Source: Anarhynchus alexandrinus (lineage: Eukaryota > Chordata > Aves > Charadriiformes > Charadriidae). From it: DNA of 64,000 nucleotides. How positions within the stretch are numbered: position 1 is the first letter of the stretch; every line of letters starts with the position of its first letter. The translations under genes were made by a program, and so were the position numbers. The DNA is taken from contig VUYV01000149.1 of assembly GCA_008711295.1 (NCBI GenBank), positions 248,001-312,000 on the forward strand. Reading direction: 5' to 3'. This document shows, in pieces, positions 37,201 to 48,957 of the stretch. The notes beneath the pieces were generated by a model. It was not told the DNA's origin, did no database searches, and was given only the letters and a program-made list of their open reading frames with translations.

Positions 37201-38895
37201 TGAATTTATACTCAAAACCAGTCTCATAGAAGTGGCAGTACTTTACTGATGAGGCAGATGGTGGCAGGAGGATTAATGACAGTCCTGTACTGTTAGGCAG
37301 AAGGACACTTTTTGCAACCTAAGCCTCAAATAGTAAATGTTGGGAACTGGAATGTGAGACCAACCAGAGCTCAGTATTCCCATCGCTCTGACTGTTCCAA
37401 GTCCTGTGCTGGGAATCCCCTTCTTACTCATTTAATTTACTTTGTGGCATTATCATATCTGCTGTTACAGTTGTTTTGACTTGCTGTTCTTTAAAGCTAT
37501 TGCATTTGGATATTTTCCCCTAATATGTCTCCCTCTTTGCAGTTAGTTTGATTCTTGGAGTCACCTGCAGACTGCCTGGAATAGTATCTGCTGGATGTGT
37601 GGATTGCATTGCCGGTTTATGGAGGAGATAGACTGCTTTTGCTCTAGAATTGGGCACGCAGTTCAGAATGATAGAGCTCTAGTTTTCAGCCATTTCCATG
37701 TATATTTCCATGTAATGGGAAATCTCTGGAATAAATGTGGAAAAGTGATGTTGGTAGTGGAGCAAGGTGTTTGACTTGGAACTACTGCGAGTACTTCTGT
37801 TGGCATAGGATGAAAGATATTTTGATTGCTTGTAGTAATTAGATTCCATGGCACTTCCATCAAGTGGGTTAGCTTTTTTCTCGTCCCGATTTCAATTTCA
37901 TTTATGATGTGTCAGCTACCTAACTTAGCCTTGACTCTCAAATAAGTTGTATTGTCCTTTTAATTTCTGAGCTGAACAGGTACGCGTTGTTCACAGTGAG
38001 ACTCAGATTCAGAGAGTTGCTTTTTGGCTCTTAATAGCATCATGTACATTCAGTTTGTGTATCGTTTTGTTATGTTCCAGTAGTGCTTTGAAAGATTGAA
38101 AGAGAAATTGGTATTGAATGTATCTCTTCTGGAACTCGTAGAAGGTTGCCATTGCTATGTAACTGCGTAAATCTCACAGTTTAGTGCAGCAGTTACCTGA
38201 CTAGTGGCGAGACGGTGTGTTTAACAAGACTGCATGCTTATCAAATTGTGTCTTGACAAATATGTACACATATGTCTCTGCTTAAAATCATCTCCAGAAG
38301 GCTTTTAAATAGAATCTTTGTTGAAAATTTAGTAATCCTGTAGTTAGATTTGTGAACCATAGAGATATCTAGATGTTTGTCTTGATGTAATTATTGGAAG
38401 AGATATTTGTTTTCATCTCCTCCAACAGTAACTGAGTCAAACTTTCATATACCCTGATTCATGCATATATTTATTTACTAGACCTTTTCCCTTCAAGATA
38501 TTGGACTCTAAGAAAAATGGAGGTTATAAGTTCTATTTGAGACTTACATACCTCAGTGCTAGTACAGAATAATTATAAATGGCACCAAGTGTAATAGCTT
38601 TTAGGTGTATTATTATTTTGATTTTTTTGGAATTAGACAATTTTTAATGCATCAGTTATATTGGAGGGTGTGTGGATTTATTTTTTTAAGATTCACTTTT
38701 AAATTTGCAATTATGGAGTACTACAGAAGAGATGAGGTGAATTTTATTAATTGTGCAATAAAACCATTTTGATCTGAATGAAACCAGATACTTTTAAATG
38801 GTTTGACTGCTTTTTTTTTCTGATTTTACATTCATTGTATCTAGTCATGATCTCTATTTCCAAAATTGAAACTATTTATTCCTTATTTTTATTAG

Positions 38896-38947
38896 GGCTT
38901 GCATGCTGTGGCACAAAGATTGCATCACGCTGTGCGCTATGTTCATG
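38896..38947 (+). CDS. Candidate coding exon 2 of an unrecognised small protein
   Basis: A 52-bp block between 'ccttatttttattag' (good acceptor) and 'gtaagc' (good donor). In the frame continued from the 32960 block it is open and reads GLHAVAQRLHHAVRYVH, leaving one base (G) for the next codon. Basic and histidine residues dominate and there is no acidic residue. The composition is less AT-rich than the flanks. The phase agrees with the block at 39779. No family recognised. Confidence 0.33.
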
Positions 38948-39778
38948 GTAAGCCTTATTTCATCTTGTTAAGTTATACACATTATTATTCCAGGGGATAC
39001 GACGTTATTTTGCTAGTCTGTCATTTGAAACGATCATAAACACACTCACACGACTTTAATTTTTTCTACTGAATTAGTGACAAATTTGCAGTTTTGTACA
39101 ACATCCAGTGCAAAAATTAGTTTTAAAAATCAGTGAAGAATCTGATAATGGCCTCAAAGTTTCAATGGTTATGTTAAAAATTGCAGGCAGCGCAGGACAG
39201 GGACATTTTTGTAGTTTAAGTAATGCAGTGGCATCCTAATTCATGGCTGGTCCCTAAATGACAAGAAGATGGAAACAGTAACACAAAAGGCCTGGCTTGG
39301 GGTCCAGCGAATCCCATTTTGTCCAGGCTCCATGTCTTCAGGCTCTTTATCTATGCTAAGTAATTCTCCATGGTTGCCAACTCGTTGGCACTTCTTAAAA
39401 TAACTCAGTTAAAAATACTCCATAAACTCATTTTGTATAGGCAAAATAAGCCCCTGTGCTCCTCCAAAGCAGCACATGTCTCTTCTGTTCCTTCTCCTCC
39501 AAATATTAGCAAATTACCACTTCTGTTATGGATATGACATGAAAATAAACCAGCTTTTGGAATTAAGCCTCACATTTATCAAATGGTTCCCAACTATGTT
39601 CTGGTCTTTTTTTGAGCTGTTAAGTAGAAAACACCTTCTGTATTTCTGGGTTTACTGATACATATGTTTAAATTAATTATTTTTCCTCTTGCTTTTTACT
39701 GGAAGTAGCTTGAATCCTCATGTGCTTCCAGCCCTCTTCTTTCTTTTTCTTCTTTTTTCTTTTTTCCTCCTATCTCAG
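38948..39778. other. Putative short intron
   Basis: 831 bases between candidate exons 2 and 3. It ends in a strong pyrimidine tract at 39728-39778 (TTCTTTCTTTTTCTTC-type, then CCTCCTATCTCAG). A plus-strand 60-codon frame at 39476-39658 looks like translated non-coding DNA. Confidence 0.35.
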
Positions 39779-39822
39779 AAGTTCTCCCTTACCTGCCAAA
39801 GGATGTCTGTGCTACTCAGTGA
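39779..39822 (+). CDS. Candidate terminal coding exon
   Basis: It follows a long polypyrimidine tract ending 'tatctcag', one of the better acceptors in the window. With the G carried over from the 38896 block it reads EVLPYLPKDVCATQ and then TGA at 39820-39822. An AATAAA lies 25 bases later (39847-39852), which suits a terminal exon. The joined frame would give 52 residues. The polypyrimidine tract could be a chance simple repeat, and the exon 2 donor might join a different downstream exon. Confidence 0.25.
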
Positions 39823-39846
39823 CCTCTACCTTTGAGACCAGAAGTT

Positions 39847-39852
39847 AATAAA
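39847..39852 (+). terminator. AATAAA polyadenylation signal candidate
   Basis: A canonical hexamer in 'gttaataaacagc', 25 bases after the candidate stop codon. AATAAA is frequent in AT-rich DNA, so its value rests on its position. No strong GU-rich element is obvious immediately downstream. Confidence 0.2.
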
Positions 39853-41870
39853 CAGCTTTCCCTAGCTGACGGGATTAGAGATGCCAGAGGAGTGGCCAAG
39901 GCTTTAAGGGACACAGTCTTTTAATCTTCTTCCCTAGTTCACTTAAGTTCAGTCAGTCATTGAAAATCTGCCTTATTAAACTGTCAAGGTAATCAATAGA
40001 CACGTTCAGTTAAGCTGCTGCTTGGTATTTCTGGGAGTCCAGTCACATTTATAAATGTACTGCTACTTCCTGAATAAAAATATTTTAATCCTAGCATATT
40101 CATTGGCTTCGTAATAAGCACACTTACCCGTGGGAATAGTTTGGCTTGCAGAGTCTTGAAGAGCCAACGGGTAAAGGTTTATGTGCGTCTTTGCAGATCC
40201 TGACCAACGACAAACCCTTGCTCAGTTTCATAGTACACTTCATTGCTCATCACTCTGGAATAAGAGTTACTTCAAGAACAAAAGCTTAACATCTGTCAGG
40301 TCTTTTAATGCCAAGGTTTCTATAGTTCCACTTTTTGGTTTGTTTTATACCCTTTTTCCCTCACTCTAGCAACTTTTTCATGTAATGCATGCGTTTTTTC
40401 CATAGTCTCTTGTACAACATAGTGATATTTGGAGCAGTTCTACTATTTTGCTGGTGCGTGCTGGAGGTTTGGAAAGTCTGCGAGGATCTTAGCACTGCGT
40501 CTGCCGATTTAATTAATCTGGGAACCTCAGAAGACCGTTATTGGCTCTGTTACTGATTTCACTTTCTTATAGTCTCAGTTTTAAAATACTGGGCCAATAT
40601 TTTGTCCTCTAAGGTACGAATAAGTGTCTTTCATTTTAGAGTCCGTCTAGCAGTAATCCACTGCAAGCTTCGTAGATGTTCTCTAAAGTAGGGGTTCATA
40701 ATTTTTCTTTACACAACTACTGATTGAGGCCCCGAGCTTGGCATTGCTTAGCTAAAATATTTTTACAGCAAATACAAGAAACAATTGTAATCTTAAGGGC
40801 TTATAGTTACATTTTACTAATGCAAATTGCTTTTATGAGTTAGGCAAGTCTGACAGTATTATTGTCAGTTTAATTTTTTTAAACACATTTTATCAAGGCT
40901 AGCACAAACTCCCAGATAAACTGAACTATAACTTTTCTGATCTCAATGGAAAAATTCATTTTATGCTGTCCAGTCTTTCTTTAATGGTTGTCAGGGGGAG
41001 AAAATGATGATTAAAATAGAGTATTGAAAATTCTGCACACAAAATACTTTGTGAAAAGGAATTACAAACCTAGTGTCAAAAAATCTGCATAGTTGGATAA
41101 AATTGTTCGGTGCTTCCTTTTTTTTCTGATTTATATTCACAAGAAAAAATAAGATGAAATAGCAATTGGAGAGATCAATTAAAGCTATCAGTACAGTTAG
41201 TTTTAAAAAAGAAAATCAATTTACAGTTCATACTTTCAAAATTACCACAGTGCAAATTTTATATCTGTACTATATTTGCAAAGAATTCTGTCCTGCGTGA
41301 AGAACCGGTGCAGATACAAATGGATTGCTTATCAGTTGTGAATCAAGGGTAAGTCATACATCGAGACTCGTAGCTACACAGTTAATCTTTTATTATCTAA
41401 AATAAGCCCGTTATAGATGAAGCTGAACTTCTCTTTTTCAAAATATTTTTATCAGTTTACATGCTTCTAATGTGGTACCAAAATACTGATCTATCTTTGT
41501 AAAGTCCCCAGTTTATCCGCAGATACCCATGGTACTCTAAATTGAACCTGGCATTATTATTCACTTTCTGATGTATGGCTTATCTGATTAATGTGGTTTG
41601 GGGATGGCAATTACTTTGAATCATTTGTCATCTTTTATCTGTTGTAATGTACTTTTTATTAGAATTCTCTTGAAGAATGCAGTTTATATTACTGAATTAA
41701 ACATTGGAGAGTGCAGGGAGTGGTTCCCGTATTTAGTAATACGACCCTTATTATATGCCTTCCTTGTATGCCAGAAATGTTTCTTGTGGCAAGATGATTT
41801 TTTAAATTGACCTTTTTAAAGATACTGTGTATAAATAAGAGTCCTAAAACTTCTGCAGAGATGGGGCTTT

Positions 41871-41990
41871 TGATTGCAGGTGTTCATAATTAGATTAATT
41901 TACAAAGTAGATCAAGCCAATGAAGGAGGCACGGAAAGCTGACTGAGAGCTTATCAAATTAGCTAAGTAGAGCAATTAATCAGACAGACC
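41871..41990. promoter_or_regulatory. ATTA/TAAT-dense block, possible enhancer
   Basis: Within 120 bases there are several homeodomain-type cores, including 'cataattagattaattt', 'aaattagctaag' and 'gcaattaatcagacagacc'. There is no simple repeat and no coding signal. This composition is seen in many conserved vertebrate enhancers, but conservation cannot be tested here. Confidence 0.2.
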
Positions 41991-43549
41991 GTAACTGTTT
42001 TGTTTCTTTTTTTAATCATCGTCGTGAACAGTGTGCAGTGTTTTTCAGCTTCCTTTAAGGAAGGCATTTAATGCGAACCTGCATTTGGTGAGACAGTTTC
42101 CTTGGTGCCCCCTTGTGATATGGGTGTCTTGGAGAGCGTCAGCGATGGTAACGAGCAGTACCACAAACACTGTACCACTTTCAGAAATGCATTGACATTC
42201 CCAATGCACAGAGCAGAGTCCTGCTATACAATGACTTGTAAGTTAAAAAAAAAAAAGTGTACAGCATTCTCTTGGAAAATATCTGGGATCTGCCCTAAAT
42301 TTCTGCAGGGTGGACATGGTATTTTATCTAAACAATAACTTCTTAGTGAAAGTGTTCAATATGCAGCTCTTCAGAAACTTCTGCTTGCAATGTGATAACA
42401 ATTAGCCATTGAGGTGTCCTTAAAATGATGCTTTTAACAAGTTCTTTTTGTTTCTAAGTAAGTTTGTGCATATTGATACAAGTTTTCTTCTTTCTTAATC
42501 CATTTGCAAATGATCTCATATTTTTAGATGGACTTCTGCCTTTTACTGCAGGAAAAAAGAAGGTTCCATAAGATTGTACAAAGTGTACTTTTTCCTTGTG
42601 TCATTTCACAATAAAAACTGCACTGGTGGTTGTCAGGTTTGGCCCTGACAAATTGGACCAAGGTCCCCTAACGTTGACATTGAATATGGAGAAGTGATCC
42701 ATATTGTGTGCAGACATGACCTTCACAGTTACCTTTTCCTGCTCTTCAAGAGGTCAAATCATTTCCTTTCCCACATTCATGTGAATCCTAAAGCATGTCA
42801 GAAAATGAGGAAGGATGAGAGTTAACGCTTCTTACTCCAAAGCTGAAAAAAAGACAACTTCAGCACTGTGTGTTTTCTACTTTCAAAATTTAGAGCAGTG
42901 CTATGGTATGCTGATCTTTAAAGTGATTTTTTTTTTCTTCTCTTTCTGCTGTATAGCAGCTTTCTTCCCATGAGATAAAAGCTAATTACAAATATTTTTT
43001 TCTCCACTATGAGTCCCCTGCCCTTGTGTACTCACCCAGGTCCACTCACTGTCATCCTCCAGTCTGCTTTGAGTATACCTTAGCGCAGTGCCAGAGGACT
43101 GTTATTTGCACTAGGTGAAGTATTTTCTTGGCTGTTAATACCCAAAACGCAGGGGTGAATAGGTTAATACAGAAGCACGGCTCTCAGATTCATATGCAGG
43201 AGAGAGAATTACGAATGCTTCCTTCAGCATCAGCACTGATGAGAACGAGACTTTCCTTAGATGAGGCTTTCCTTTCTAAATACTGAACTGCCTCTTGTGT
43301 AGAGCTTAAATATAGATTTCATATAAATTTTGAACTGATGATCATTCCTTGTGCCATCAGCCAACTTTAATATTGTACACTATGGGCCTTCCTTTAAAAA
43401 ATACACAATGAACACCCCGGCACATTAATTTGGGGCATTTATATTTGAGAATTTTGTCACAACGTAAAATACTATCCTTCTCCCCGCTGTAAAACTGGTT
43501 TCTCCTCTTTATATATCCTCTTAAATATCCAGAAATGAAAATCTTAAGC

Positions 43550-43596
43550 AAGGTAAAGCTTAAGATAAGCTTTAAGGTAAGCTTGGGTAAAGCTTT
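43550..43596 (+). repeat. Short AAGCTT-unit tandem cluster
   Basis: Four closely spaced units: GGTAAAGCTTAAG, ATAAGCTTTAAG, GTAAGCTTGG and GTAAAGCTTTC. It is an imperfect 10-13-base tandem array that looks like local slippage of a TAAAGCTT-type word. Confidence 0.65.
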
Positions 43597-44816
43597 CAAA
43601 ATCCCTTCTTAAAATTTGGAGTGATATTTTCATGCCGTTGACACTGAATACTTAAAAACCCAAAATGTCCTGTGTTTAAGAGTTCTTTTGAAAACTACAG
43701 AATCCTTGAACAGCTGACTATAGAGGAGGTATTTGGGTAATTAATTCAGAATTTTTATAGACTGATCATCGTGTTTGCCTTCAGAAGATAAAGAATAGCT
43801 CTAAAAGATGACACCTGAGATGTATAAGCTGCATTTTCTTTTATATCTCTGGAAAGATAGTGTCTCAGTTATCTGAATTTCGGTCACTTGCCTTGATATT
43901 TGAATCACCGAAAATACGATACAACTTCAATTTTTAACCAATATGGAAAACTGCTAAAAGGAGAGGAGCCTTTAAACAGGAGTAGTTAACACCACCCTCT
44001 TCACCCCCTCCCCCCCAATGTTTCTTTTTTGTGCCTTTTTAAACACAGAATTGTTAAGTCTAAAACCACTGTGAAAATATTTTAGATGACATGTATGTGC
44101 TTTCAAAATGCTCGAATCCGACCAGTTATCTGAATGCTGCTTTTCCTTGGGAAGGCTGGAGGGCTGTACTAAACACGACCTAAATTACTTTGGCAGTAAC
44201 ATAAATCCAAGAATTTTTTCATGTTTTTACTTGGTCTCTCCGAACGAGTGTAAGATACCTGGATGTGACTGATAAATGAATCGATACAGAGGAAGGAATG
44301 ATGGATGACTTGTAAAGCTAAATAGTGCCCCTGTATAGCTCGTACCTGTACAAAACCCTGAAGTACAGAACTTGAGCAGGACATTTTGCTTTGTATAGAC
44401 TTTAATTAGTTGATTCTTTTATCACTCTGTCAAATATAAGCTCAATGTGTGTACTATATTTCATTGGGAAAATAGTGTGTTTGTAGCAAAGTGTGTATGT
44501 CTTGTGGTGTTGGTGTCAAGCTCTAAAACCACTAATAAGACATGATCTTAATTCATAGACCATAAATATTACTGCTGATGAATTGGAAACATTGGTTCTG
44601 AATTCACACTCTTGGGAGTTTTCAGTTTATTGCACTGTTTTTTGAAAAATAAGCGGCATTTCTAAAGTATGAGGATACAGCAGCTTCTATGTCTCTGTAA
44701 GACTGTACACATCGGGAAGCCAGACAGCACAGTTTAAGTGTCTGGTAGAGGATGTCACTGAGAAATTAAGATGCAAGATCAAAACTATCTGTCTAATAAT
44801 GGGTCCGTGATCATTT

Positions 44817-45053
44817 TAGATATTAGATTAGATATTAGGAAGGAATTCATTACTGTGAGGGTGGTGAGCCCCTGGCGCAGGCTGCCCAGAGAAGCTGTGG
44901 CTGCCCCATCCCTGGAAGTGTTCAAGGCCAGGCTGGATGGGGCTTTGATCAACCTGGTCTGGTGGGAGGTGTCCCTGCCCATGGCAGGGGAGTTGAAACT
45001 ACATGATCTTTAAAGGTCCCTTCCAACTCTAACTGCTCGATGATTCTATGATT
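44817..45053 (+). mobile_element. CR1 LINE 3' fragment
   Basis: It runs from 'agatattagattagatatta' to 'gatgattctatgatttt'. It encodes the last CR1 reverse-transcriptase residues (SPWRRLPREAVAAPSLEVFK), then the 'gggaggtgtccctgcccatg' and 'aaaggtcccttccaactc' tail. The 'gatatta' word at the start is duplicated. Plus strand, 5' truncated, same subfamily as 24889 and 53441. Confidence 0.96.
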
Positions 45054-48000
45054 TTACTACTGGTAACATCGGTGTGTACTTAAAGCTAGTCCAAGACAGT
45101 ACCAAAATTCTGAGTTGTGCCGTAGCAGGAGCAGCTCAGAGTCAGGATTAGCTCCCAGCCAGCTTTTGGTAGGGGAGATAAGAAGTGCACAGAGTTGGTT
45201 GAAGCTGAGAGCTGTGTCGATGTGGGCTCGGCTGTGCTGGCTGGTTCGGCTTGCCGGTGGGAGCGTGGCTCTGTCAGCTCTTCTCTGTGCGAGGACCTTG
45301 GGCATGACCCTCCCTGCTGCTGTGCCTCCAGTGAAATACCAATGTCGTGTGGGTATCGTAGGCTGTCTCTTAGCTGTGAACCAACCTGTGTGCACAAGAC
45401 TCCTTTGGAGAACAGGTAGCTCTTTTCCACATGGTTAAGTGCTCTGAAACGATTAGATTTCTCAAAGTCTTTCCCCATGGACTAAAGTAGCTCACTGACT
45501 GCTGTTCCATAGGGTACTGGAGCTTTCTCTTTGATGCAGAATGAACGTGATCATGAATTTGAAACTACTTGCCTTTTTAATTTTTTTTTCCCCAATGATG
45601 TAATAAAATGTTAAAAATACCACCTTGAAAAAAAAGACTTGAGAGCCATAGGAATAGGGAGAGAAATCATATTACACTATAATAATTATATTTGTGCCAT
45701 TCTTTTCATTTCATTGACTCTCTCTATATTCCATGGGTGGCAATGTTTTTCTACCATTATAAGTGGTAAAGCTGGGAAAGAGGTCATACATTAATGGTAG
45801 TCAGGAGTTACAATCCTTCTCAGTTTCATTTCCTATAGGGCATATGCCATTATTTGCGATTTTGTTTAATACTTATAATATTAAGTTTGGGATAACTATT
45901 TGTTATCCCATGGTTAAGTATTCCTAAACTTCCTTTCCCAATAGCTTGTGTGACACATAAAAGATGTATTTTGTCCAGGATCCTTAATCAAGGTCATTGT
46001 TATTTTTGGTTTGGTAGTTGGGTTTTTTTCTCCTCCATGAAGTATATTATTTTTCTTTGAGAACCTTGATGTCATGGATAAAAAGCTGTATTCAGTAAAA
46101 AGAAAGCAGAATAAAATCCCCTTTTTAATGGTTTGAGGTTTATGGCATGACTACCTTTTTGGTGGTTTGGTTTTTTTTTTTTAAACTTACTGTTTTCTAT
46201 CAAGTAAGAATATTTTTACATTTGCTTAAACGCTGCATCAATATTTCCAGCAAAATACTTCTTTTCCTCAAATTTCCTTTTTAATAAAATACAGCCTCTT
46301 TGAACTCCACAGACCTCACCATCTGTTACTCAATTTTCACTCCATAAAATTTTGCTGACATCTGTTTAATCAAAAATATTTTTATAGTCATGGAGAAATT
46401 TAGTTCAAACTTGGTATTATACTGTTCCTATACGCCAAATAGAAAATACGAAAATAATGAACAGGAACTTATGGGAGAGGAGAGGAAAACATTAAAATCA
46501 AGTCTGTTCCCGCTTAGGGCACTATTTGAACGTGGAAGCGATGGTCCTGTCCTGCCGGCTGCGGAGCTCGGTGTTCCCAGAGCTTGCTGCTGTGCAGAGC
46601 CTTCCTTGGACACCATGGGGCAACTTTCCCCAGCGTTGCCAAAGCTGGCTCTTCCCCTGTGGCCGGAGTTTTGGAGCAGCTGCTAGGCTTGGGTTTGAAA
46701 AACTAGAGCTAAGTTTATCAGGTTTTAAAAACCTTTCTTCATTCCTTGCCCTGCTGTCCCCATCTTCGTACTTTCTTCCTTTATTTACTTTCTCTGGGTG
46801 AGGTAACTTGCCCCTCTGAGCTTCTTTATGCTGTTGAAACTCCTCTCCGGCGCAGTCAGGACACCTGTAAGACGTTAATGCAGTAATAAAAGTAGGGGAG
46901 ACAGATGCTCCGGTTTGATTTATCTCCCTTTGGTTCTCCCGTGCCCTCTGGGGTGATGCGCTCGCTGGTTTCATTGTGCTTCTGTCGAATGCATGTCATG
47001 TTGAAGTTTGTGGGTGCTATAGTAGTCACTATAATAGATGTAGTGATAATTATTAGTAAGACTTTATTTTTAGTCTGTTTTTTTTGTTTGTTTTTTGAAA
47101 GGAAACGAGGCATATGCATTTTCTGCTTATCTGTCAATCTGTTTGGTTATCTGTCGCGCTTGATTAGGAAATTTTCATCAGTATTGCGATCTGACAGACC
47201 CTTCCCATCTCCCATATGGCGTAAAAAAATTAACATAATTTTTAAGCAGTAACTTACAACATTTGATAACCAAATAGCTACATATTTTTTCATTGTGCCT
47301 CTTCGTTATCATAAATTTTTATCAGTTAAATTGATTTGTTAAGGCATGATATGTTGCACCACATATTCTTGATTTTGGAGAAGTATCAGTGTGTTGTGGC
47401 TCTTCTGTTGTTTGTTTTGTCTGTTGCTATTGGGGTTGGTGTATAGGTGAAATTTCTCTTCCAGAATGATTTAGCTGTTTACTGCAGATTTATATTGTTT
47501 TGCACGCAAACTGAATTGATATTTACAACTGAGTAATAGATTTAGAATATTGCTTTTTAATTGAATCTTCAGCAGAATATGCTGATTATCTTGAACTTAA
47601 TGATGAAGAGCAATGTTTTCTAAATTTTTCATACAGATCCCATTATCTGCACGTTTAGTATTTACATATGTATTATTAAACTGAAATTTTTATGTTGTGT
47701 TTTAAAATAATATTTTGTTCTCTTTCCTGAAGAAGAAAGTCAAGCTTTTTTTTTTTTTAACGATTAGGTAGACAAAATCAATTGAAATGAAACATGAATA
47801 TAATTTTTTAATGCTTAGAGCCCTTCCCTAATTCTTTATTTTCAAATATACTATCTATCTGCCTTTAAGTTTTCTTTATTCAGAGAGGTTTAATAAGGCA
47901 TGCTTGAAAGAAAATTTTCTGGAAGCATTCTTTGGCTTAAAGTCTTTAGTTTATTTGGAAGGAATGCTTTTCAGCTGGTCTTTCAAAATCCTTGAAAGTG

Positions 48001-48822
48001 AAGCAAAAGAAAACTGAAGTGACGGTGTTTATTTCTTTGGGGTTTTCTAGTGGTAGATTACAAGGGGGGAGTTTGCTTTCTGGACACTTTGCAGTTTATG
48101 GTAATGATCATGCTGTATATTTAAACTCAGACTATAACCAGAGAAGTTTTGGCTAGGTGTTGAAAACTGAACGTGCTGTTTGTTTTGTGGCAGACAAAAT
48201 TAGATTGCCATCGTATTTGCTTATAATGAGATCAGTAAACTAAAGAAAACCAGCATGTCTTTTAGCATGAACAATGTGTGTGCTCTTTCAAAAATATGAA
48301 CTGAAAAAAAATTGCAATTGATTTCTTTTATGTGCATTGATGTGAAGGTTTGGTAGAATTGAAAATGCTAACGCTGCAATGAAACAATGCTTTTTAACCT
48401 CCATGGGTCAGAACGAATAGCTGAGTGTTGTATCACCTGTCAATCCCATCCAGGCAGTGCTGTAAGTCATGGAGAAAAATTCTTGTAATTTTTTCTTGCT
48501 TGACTCTATCTTTTGCTGACATTTAGAACAAACAAATTAAACTGAAACATGACAGAAAAATCTACTGGGCATAAGGCATAAACTCAGACTCCCATTTGAC
48601 AAAGCACCGCAAAAGAATAACATTTCACAATGTCTCACTCTTCTCCCCAGAGTGGGCAATTGGAAGGATCCTGAACTGTTTCCCCAATGGCTTGGAGCAG
48701 GAGTAGGTCTCCCAGGGTGTAGCTGATCCCTGCGCGGCAGATCGCTGCTGCTGCCAGAGTCACAACGGGAGAGGAGAGCTAGGAGTGTGCTGCATTGCAG
48801 GTGGAGGCACACTGGGAGGAAG
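45054..48822. other. Non-coding DNA with GC-richer stretches
   Basis: 45080-45430 and 46500-46700 are GC-richer than the flanks and therefore carry overlapping open frames on both strands (up to 130 and 150 codons). The 45115-45438 plus-strand frame could be read up to 'gagaacag|gtagctc', but the donor is poor and no acceptor is clear. None shows a recognised domain. The rest is AT-rich unique DNA. Confidence 0.4.
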
Positions 48823-48957
48823 TCTGTTCTGCTCCAGTTCTGTTCTGTTCCAACTCCAATTTCAGCCTAATTCTTCCCTTAGCCTGTTCTACTCCAGTCC
48901 TTCTTCTACCCTAATTCTAGTTCTTGTTTTAGCCCCAGTTGTTCTTCTATTCTGCTT
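48823..48957 (+). repeat. Degenerate pyrimidine-rich minisatellite
   Basis: Irregular repetition of words such as 'ctgttctgctccagtt', 'ctgttctgttccaact', 'cctgttctactccagtcc', 'cctaattctagttcttg' and 'agccccagttgttcttc'. Unit length drifts around 16-30 bases, so alignment is approximate. It looks like an old tandem array that has decayed. Confidence 0.55.

Larger units (their letters stand above)
33029..38895. other. Putative intron / non-coding DNA
   Basis: This lies between candidate exons 1 and 2. It contains a C17 run ending in an N (33873-33890), a C/A-rich tract (34229-34295) and an A13 run (35158-35170). No CR1 was seen. The scattered frames (for example 35280-35591) have no recognised domain. 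Confidence 0.45.
39853..44816. other. Non-coding DNA, no gene recognised
   Basis: Unique AT-rich DNA. It contains the ATTA-dense block at 41871-41990 and the AAGCTT cluster at 43550-43596, both listed separately. A short palindrome, CTTCCTT-T-AAGGAAG, lies at about 42050-42065. The 78-codon frame at 42102-42338 ends near a 'gtaagt' but lacks protein-family features. Confidence 0.5.

Noticed and set aside
38896..38947. Passing likeness of the GL...A.R.H pattern in exon 2 to a segment of glycine decarboxylase (P-protein)
   Set aside because: Only a few scattered residues agree and the preceding block does not fit; an orthologous exon in a bird should be far more similar.
45086..45478. Overlapping frames of up to 130 codons on both strands after a CR1 fragment
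   Set aside because: Explained by low stop-codon density in a GC-rich stretch; the plus-strand donor 'cag|gtagct' is poor and no acceptor is clear.
46522..46974. 150-codon reverse-strand open frame
   Set aside because: Lies in GC-richer DNA with equally open frames on the other strand; no domain or splice support.
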